The position numbers and the translations under genes are program-made. The notes beneath the pieces are model-generated. The model was not told the origin of the DNA, searched no databases, and saw only the letters and a list, made by a program, of their open reading frames with translations. A DNA stretch of 64,000 bases, taken from NCBI GenBank assembly GCA_000697055.1, contig JNDT01001619.1, positions 1 to 64,000 on the forward strand, in the 5' to 3' direction. Of the stretch, positions 58,874 through 64,000 are shown one piece after another. The stretch's first letter is position 1, and each line of letters begins with the position of its first letter. Origin of the DNA: Saksenaea vasiformis B4078. Taxonomy: Eukaryota > Mucoromycota > Mucoromycetes > Mucorales > Saksenaeaceae.

Positions 58874-59090
58874 GATTCGCTTCATGGTGTGAACATTGTC
58901 TGATATTGCACAAATAAAAAACTAAATGACTTAGCGTAACACGTAGTATAACAACGAAACGGAAGAGTTCTTGAAGCACGAGGCTATTGATGAATTGGAA
59001 GGCTTCTGATTTGCTCGGATGTTTTGGTGGCAGCGTTTTCGCCGCCAACTTTAATTTTTACCCTGGTTTATGGTCGCTCTGTCATCATTA

Positions 59091-59729
59091 TCATTCTCGT
59101 TTGGCTCTTTTCCGTAACTGTGCACGCTTTATGTGTATCAGCAATCCGACTGCTGCCTTGAGAATAAATGCCTGTGATTTTTTTTTTCACCCTTTGTGAA
59201 TCAATCTGGAATACAAACTCGGGTTGCCAACTTACGAGCGTAATAAATCCATTCGTAATGAGCGGGAAAGCGTAGATCGAAACGATAAATAGTCCAGACG
59301 AATCGAAATAATTGGTAGATGAGAATTTCTCCCAGTGCCTTGAACCAAACTCATTCAACGGTTGCGTAAGACCTGCTAAAGCCACTACATATCCAGGATG
59401 AGAACAAGTAGAGACACAAAGCAAATAGAACGTACACAGCACAAAGAAATAGATGGATAATGTGGTGTGACGATTGCGTAGAACCACAGTAAGCAAGAAA
59501 CACGCTACGTGGAAGGCAAGTAAGCCTTGGAGCCAACGTTCCGACCAATCAATCTACATGATCTTGTTCATCAGTGGACCCTTGAGTTGGTCCTATCCAT
59601 GCTACTTACGGCATCGAGAAACTGAATGGTTTGTTGTGAGAATTGTTCAAACAGTGAGCTTTGAGATGAGGGCACACCAGAACGCAAGGATTCCAAGATG
59701 CCTTGCACAATGTCGTCCTGAGAGGCCAT
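59091..59729 (-). CDS. TMEM18: TMEM18 homologue
   Basis: Exons 59729-59610, 59553-59236, 59171-59091 give 172 aa. After a polar N-terminus, IDWSERWLQGLLAFHVACFL matches the TDWTEPWL start of human TMEM18. The family signature follows: LNEFGSRHWEKFSSTNYFDS then SGLFIVSIYAFPLITNGFI. Four hydrophobic helices precede a basic tail (HIKRAQLRKRAKRE). TMEM18 is an inner nuclear membrane protein; in mammals it is linked to body-weight regulation and binds DNA through its C-terminus. The last intron (59235-59172) could be mis-ended at a nearer CAG, which would leave an intron of only about 30 nt. It is divergent from the P58IPK gene with 182 bp between start codons. Confidence 0.92.
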
Positions 59730-59793
59730 GGTGTTGACGGACTGTCGCAGGATCTAATATTTAGCCGTTCTGAAACGGTAGCCTTCTTCTCGA

Positions 59794-59812
59794 CCAATAA
59801 GAGTAGACCACG
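59794..59812 (+). promoter_or_regulatory. Exact ER stress response element (CCAAT-N9-CCACG)
   Basis: CCAAT at 59794-59798, a 9-nt spacer, then CCACG at 59808-59812. This is the exact mammalian ERSE, bound by NF-Y plus ATF6/XBP1. It lies 100 bp upstream of the P58IPK-like ATG (59912) in the same orientation and 65 bp upstream of the divergent TMEM18 ATG. Its position before an ER-stress chaperone gene supports function; which fungal factor would bind it is unknown. Confidence 0.6.
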
Positions 59813-59911
59813 ATCAAAAAGGCGTTTGCCGGACCATTATCTGGACCATTAAAAAAAGGACCTGCAAACGGTTCTCACTTTTTTCTTTTGCTTAATCAAC
59901 AAAGTCGTATC

Positions 59912-61804
59912 ATGAGGCGTAGTTATTTGATTGCCTGTGTGCTCCCATTTCTTTTTCCTGTTTCGATCGCAGCGGATGTCCAAAAGTTCTTGGATCAAGG
60001 CAACGAGTTTTTAGCAACAGGACAATTGAATTCTGCCCTAATTAACTTTGACGCTGCCATTTGTAAGTTGAAAAGCACAATACAACGTTATCCTTCTTCA
60101 GAGAAAAACTCAACCTTAAATCGAAAATTTATGTATTTATTAGTGCATGATCCCGATAATTATTTGACGTACTACAAACGAGCTACGGCTTACCTTTCTT
60201 TGGGACGCAATCAGGCTGCCGTTTCCGACTTCACGAAAATTCTTAGTTTGAAGCCAGATTTTGATCAGGCATTACTGCAACGTGCTCGTCTATACGCCAA
60301 AGAAGGTGAATTTAAGCTGGCCAAATCTGATCTACAGAAGTACCTCAAACCTCGACCCAAGGATGAAGAGGCAACACAGCTTGTAATATCCAATTTACTT
60401 TTTTTTTTAAAAAAAAGAAGAAGTATCATTAATTCATTATTCCTTTCTAGTTGGAATCCATCGAAAAAGCGGAGACTGCCACGGAGCGAGCTGAAAAAGC
60501 GTTGAAGGCTCACCAGTATGACAACTGCCTGCAGGAGGTCGCCAGTGCTGTCACCGTTGCTCCGCGGTTGGCTCGTTTGCGTTTGATGGGAGCAGAATGT
60601 CATATGGCTAAAGGCGACATGGAAGCCGCTGCAGGAGATCTAACGTAAGCTTTCTTTTCGCAGAAAAAAAAAACGGAGTATGTAGACTAACAAAATGGAT
60701 AGACGCGCGTCTCATCTAATGCCGTCGGATCCCGAGTTACTGATGAAGCTGGCGAATATTAATTTCTTCTCCTTGTACGAAACGCAAGGGGCTCTTTCTC
60801 ACGTCAAACAATGTTTACATTATGATCCGGAACAGAAGCAATGTAAACAGCTATTCCGTCAACTAAAAAAGCTGGACAAGGAAATGAAGGCAGCTCAACA
60901 AGATTTCGAGGCCAAAAAGTATGCAACAGCAGCAAACAAGCTGATAGGTACAGCTACCAAGAAGGGTCTCCTTACGACGATTGATGAGCACTTTGAACAA
61001 CTGCAAAAATCACTGAACAGTGAAAATATACCCAAGAAATTGCATTTGGTGTGTTACGATCTCGCGTGCAAGATATATGGACAGCAAAAGAATAAGGACA
61101 CAGCCAAGGTCGATAAATGGTGTTCTGCGGTGCTGACATTAGATGAGGAAAATATCGATGCACTTATCCAGATGGGTGAACTACGATTAAAAGCTCACGA
61201 ATACGAAGCGGCGCTTAGAGACTTTGAGCGTGCGGACAAGGCATCTGATGGACAAAATGGTCGCGTGCGACAGTTATTACAGCGTGCGCAACAATTATTA
61301 CGGCAGAGCAAACGAAGAGATTATTACAAAATTCTAGGTAGAAAAAAAGAACAAGCTAACGATCCAAACAAGAATTGGTTTCATCTAAATTTCGACAGCA
61401 GGTGTCGACAGAGATGCTGACGCTCGGACGATCAAAAAGGCATATCGACAGAAGGCACATGAGTGGCACCCGGACAAATACAGCGGCGATTTGAGTAAAG
61501 AGGAAGTAGAGAGGAAGATGGCAGAGATCAACCAAGCATATGAAGTACTGAACGACGAGGGTAAGATAATAAGAGATGAATTATACACGGTAACTTATTT
61601 TTTTTTTTCCGGATAGACAAACGAAGGCAGTTCGATAACGGATTTGATCCGTTTGAGCCCGAAAACGGAGCCAACGGAGGCCCTGGTGGTCACCCGTTCC
61701 ATGGTCAAAACCCATTTGCCCATTTCGCAGGAGGCGGTTTTCCTTTTGGTGACGGAGGGTTCCCTGGAGGAGGGCAGCCGTTTACATTTAAGATGCAATT
61801 CTAA
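59912..61804 (+). CDS. DNAJC3: ER-lumenal DnaJ co-chaperone, P58IPK/DNAJC3 homologue
   Basis: Exons 59912-60062, 60144-60382, 60451-60644, 60703-61337, 61402-61560, 61617-61804 give 521 aa (human 504). The signal peptide MRRSYLIACVLPFLFPVSIA is followed by about nine TPRs (for example LTYYKRATAYLSLGRNQAAV). A J domain at about 400-465 starts DYYKILGVDRDADARTIKKA, carries HPD in HEWHPDKYSGD, and is followed by a Gly/Phe-rich tail. There is no HDEL-type ending. It delivers unfolded clients to BiP and stimulates its ATPase. The intron 60063-60143 (81 nt) has no stop and was removed because HDPDNYLTYYKRAT must follow FDAAI directly. An exact ERSE lies 100 bp upstream. Confidence 0.94.
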
Positions 61805-62059
61805 ACATTATACATTCAATCATTTCTCTTGGCAAAGTACATACAATTTTTTTTTCTTTTTCCCACCTGTTTGCATCAAAAAGACGCTTTGTGTTATCCT
61901 CTTACATGAGCACGCATACAGTCGGCTAAAGATTCAGCCCATGAGATTCATCTTTCACAGGTGAAGTTTCAAAACCCGTTCAACCAATTGATCTATCAAG
62001 AAAAAAAAACTGCCCCGAACAGACCTTCTATATTCTCCTCACCCTCCCTTCGCCTGTAC

Positions 62060-62962
62060 ATGTCCACATCCGCGACCCCGTCTGCGCCACCTAAACTTTC
62101 TATTCTTACGCAGCAGAATTCGTCCCTCGGGATTAGCCAGGCATTATGTGCCGAGGCGACTGACGCTGACACCGATGGGCGAAGACGGAAAAGCTTATTG
62201 AGAGATGACACGTTTCGCGAACCTTCGGAGCGAGATGGATTCTTTAGTTGGGCACGTTTTATGATTTCCCTTTATTATAACAAACTTGCTATTCACTTAT
62301 TTGGGTGTCTTACCGGTTGGTGTTGGTATAATAGGTAATATAAAAATTGTTGTAAAAAAAAAAAGAGAAAGCCTCAGCAGACCAATTTAGGATCGACTCG
62401 CATGTCCTGTTGGGTGCACTACCTACACCGTCCCATATTAAAACATTACATACCGATGAAGGTGTACGGGCGGTAGTGAATCTATGCGCAGAGTTTCCTG
62501 GTTATCATCAACTCTATCAAGAATGGTCGATAAATCAAATCCGTTTGCCCACTACTGACTTCACTATTCCGTCATTGGACACGATCGACCACGGGATTAA
62601 GGAAATAATGGACCGGCGTGACCAGGGTTCTATTTACTTGCATTGCAAAGGTGACGCATAAAAACATGGTAATACCTCTCTACTAACTAAATCACGCATT
62701 TTAGCCGGACGAGGTCGGAGTGCTGTGGTGGCATTATGCTATCTTTTACGCGTGTACAAACTGACACCCCAACAAGCACAGCAAGTTTTACTGGAGCACA
62801 GACCACAGGTAAATCATAGAATGTACACTAGCACGCACCCAATTCTTACATTTGGTATAGGTCGATAATGAATTGTTCCTTACTGAAGAGGTTCGGATGT
62901 TCTACAAAGGCTTAATTGCTGATGCAGAATCGGGAAAAATTACGCGGATACCCTATCATTAG
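62060..62962 (+). CDS. Dual-specificity phosphatase, PTPMT1-like (phosphatidylglycerophosphatase)
   Basis: Exons 62060-62334, 62391-62650, 62705-62808, 62861-62962 give 246 aa. A Ser-rich N-terminus and a hydrophobic segment lead to WYNRIDSHVLLGALPTPSHI, the PTPMT1 signature. The active site HCKAGRGRS has the C-x5-R loop, with Asp in TTDFTIPS as likely general acid; the Cys codon closes exon 2 and the Arg opens exon 3. PTPMT1 dephosphorylates phosphatidylglycerophosphate in mitochondria on the way to cardiolipin; the same reaction is inferred here. The start at 62060 (MSTSATPSAP) is the first ATG in frame. The gene is convergent with Tma46, 202 bp apart. Confidence 0.9.
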
Positions 62963-63164
62963 CTTCGTGAAATCATAATCATAACTTTCTACTACTCTCC
63001 ATTAAATAATCAAATTCCCTTTCTATGTAATTAGAAGACGATGACGACGACGACGACAACGACCAACTATTTTGTTGTTGTCGTAGAAACCTCTTTTTCT
63101 TCCTTTTTTTTTTAAAAAAAAAATTCAAAAACACTTTTTTCCTCTTTTTTGCTTTTCTCCTTTT
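62963..63164. terminator. Convergent 3' intergenic region with inverted repeats
   Basis: Between two converging stop codons lie a GACGACGACAAC / GTTGTTGTCG imperfect inverted repeat (about 63045-63085) and a T10A10 palindrome near 63108-63125. They may help form the 3' ends of both genes. This is inference from position. Confidence 0.3.
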
Positions 63165-64000
63165 CTAGTCGTCGTCCAGATCATCTACGTTCTCTGCTGC
63201 AAACAGCTCTTCCTTCACCGCCATGTTTCCATCCTGCAGAGACATATCGGCCACTTTGCCCAACAAACGTTCCTGTTCTTGTCGCTCACGTTCTCTTTCC
63301 GTTTCTTCACGGTCATACATCGAAAGATCAATGGCATCACCATCGTCTTCAAGGTCAACTGCCAATGATGGGTTGAAGTCGAACAGATCTCTACCAGACA
63401 TGCCTTGGGATCGGCCAGCCTTCCATCGCGTCTCCTTTTGTTTACGAACAGCTGCCTCGTCAGCATCCTTTCTGGCTTGTCGGTTCTTCTTCCATTGATT
63501 AAACGATTCGAGGGTAACAGGTGTCAAGTTAGGTCCAAGTTTATGACGCTAAAATTATGTCAGTACGTGTTACAACAAATCATTGTAAAAAAAATAGGTT
63601 ACCTCGGTTTCCAAAAACTCTTCAAGCGAAATCTCCGCTTTGTCGTCCTTCTTGTCTTGTTTCGACTTCAGTACAAAACCAGGAGGAAGTGCGTGCCGGT
63701 ATTTACAGTTGCTGCCTAAATAGTCAAGAATAAATACACCAATCCTGCAAAAGACGGACTGCAAGACCAAGGTACTTACCACCATTGGGACATTCCCAAA
63801 ACCAACCGTATTTACTGGTTTCAATTGCCTCCAAGAAGAACTTACAAACGATGTCTGTAGGAGGTTGCTTTCCGGCCTTGCTCTGGACCACTTCTTCCAA
63901 TTTCTTTTGATCCCATCCTTCCATGGTATCTAATGTGTCTCGTGTGTCAAAAATTCTGATCTCTCCTGTACCGATCTACTTGTTTTTACCTCCGGACTTG
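63165..64000 (-). CDS. TMA46: Tma46/ZC3H15 (DFRP1) zinc-finger protein, partial, 5' part outside window
   Basis: Exons in the window: 63990 and beyond the right edge, 63929-63780, 63715-63603, 63548-63165. The visible part starts within [16 protein letters not shown] and includes the CCCH finger region [20 protein letters not shown] and [18 protein letters not shown], then [20 protein letters not shown] and an acidic C-terminus rich in Asp/Glu. Tma46/ZC3H15 binds and stabilises the translational GTPase Drg1/Rbg1 and associates with ribosomes. The first CCCH finger and N-terminus are cut off by the window end. The ATG in DTMEGWDQ is not the start, because the phase-1 acceptor at 63930 joins it to an upstream exon. 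Confidence 0.93.

Overview
The window is nuclear DNA of a filamentous fungus, most likely Mucoromycota and probably Mucorales. The signs are moderate AT richness, genes split by many short GT-AG introns (mostly 41-80 nt) with CTAAC/CTGAC-like branch sites, long homopolymer and TC/CA tracts, and the gene set itself: a fungal PIL1, a KCH1-type potassium channel, a Crz1-like factor, and a MACPF-like/Sel1 giant of a kind known from Glomeromycotina and Mucoromycota. The species cannot be fixed from the sequence. All exon models were assembled by hand from frame, splice signals and family conservation.

Layout. 0.5-8.7 kb: a small orphan ORF with a 41-bp tandem repeat in its leader, then an FHIP/RAI16 dynein-adaptor protein and the 12-exon ribosome biogenesis protein Utp22/NOL6, both on the minus strand. 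9.9-19.1 kb: a TQPY-repeat S/TQ-rich orphan, an ACMSD-like amidohydrolase, a 7-exon four-helix membrane protein divergent from a PIL1 eisosome gene, and an ACS-family MFS carrier. 19.1-29.4 kb: accessory DNA with a cryptic 78-aa CYSTM protein, a 1449-aa Sel1 protein with 27 repeats and a freshly amplified 108-bp array, and a transposase relic. 29.5-33.2 kb: a DHA1 drug:proton antiporter and an arrestin-fold protein. 33-46 kb: a gene-poor stretch broken by a zinc-ribbon protein, a second transposase relic, glutaminyl-tRNA synthetase and a Crz1-like zinc-finger factor. 48.7-50.2 kb: a KCH-family potassium channel. 50.2-56.2 kb: nearly empty. 56.2-64 kb: an intronless orphan, a 117-bp CACTA-type MITE, a secreted CAP/PR-1 protein, TMEM18 divergent from an ER DnaJ co-chaperone (P58IPK/DNAJC3), a PTPMT1-like phosphatase, and the 3' part of Tma46/ZC3H15, which runs off the window.

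There is no operon-like system; most genes are housekeeping. The strongest leads are an exact mammalian-type ER stress element (CCAAT-N9-CCACG) between TMEM18 and the P58IPK gene; an orphan with three acidic TQPY motifs resembling MDC1 TQxF motifs, behind E2F/MCB-like sites; the Sel1 array; and the CACTA-type MITE. Several genes were recovered only by splicing very small exons, including a start codon alone in its exon, 17- and 19-nt microexons and a 7-nt terminal coding exon. Three introns are multiples of three without stops and are easily mistaken for coding sequence.
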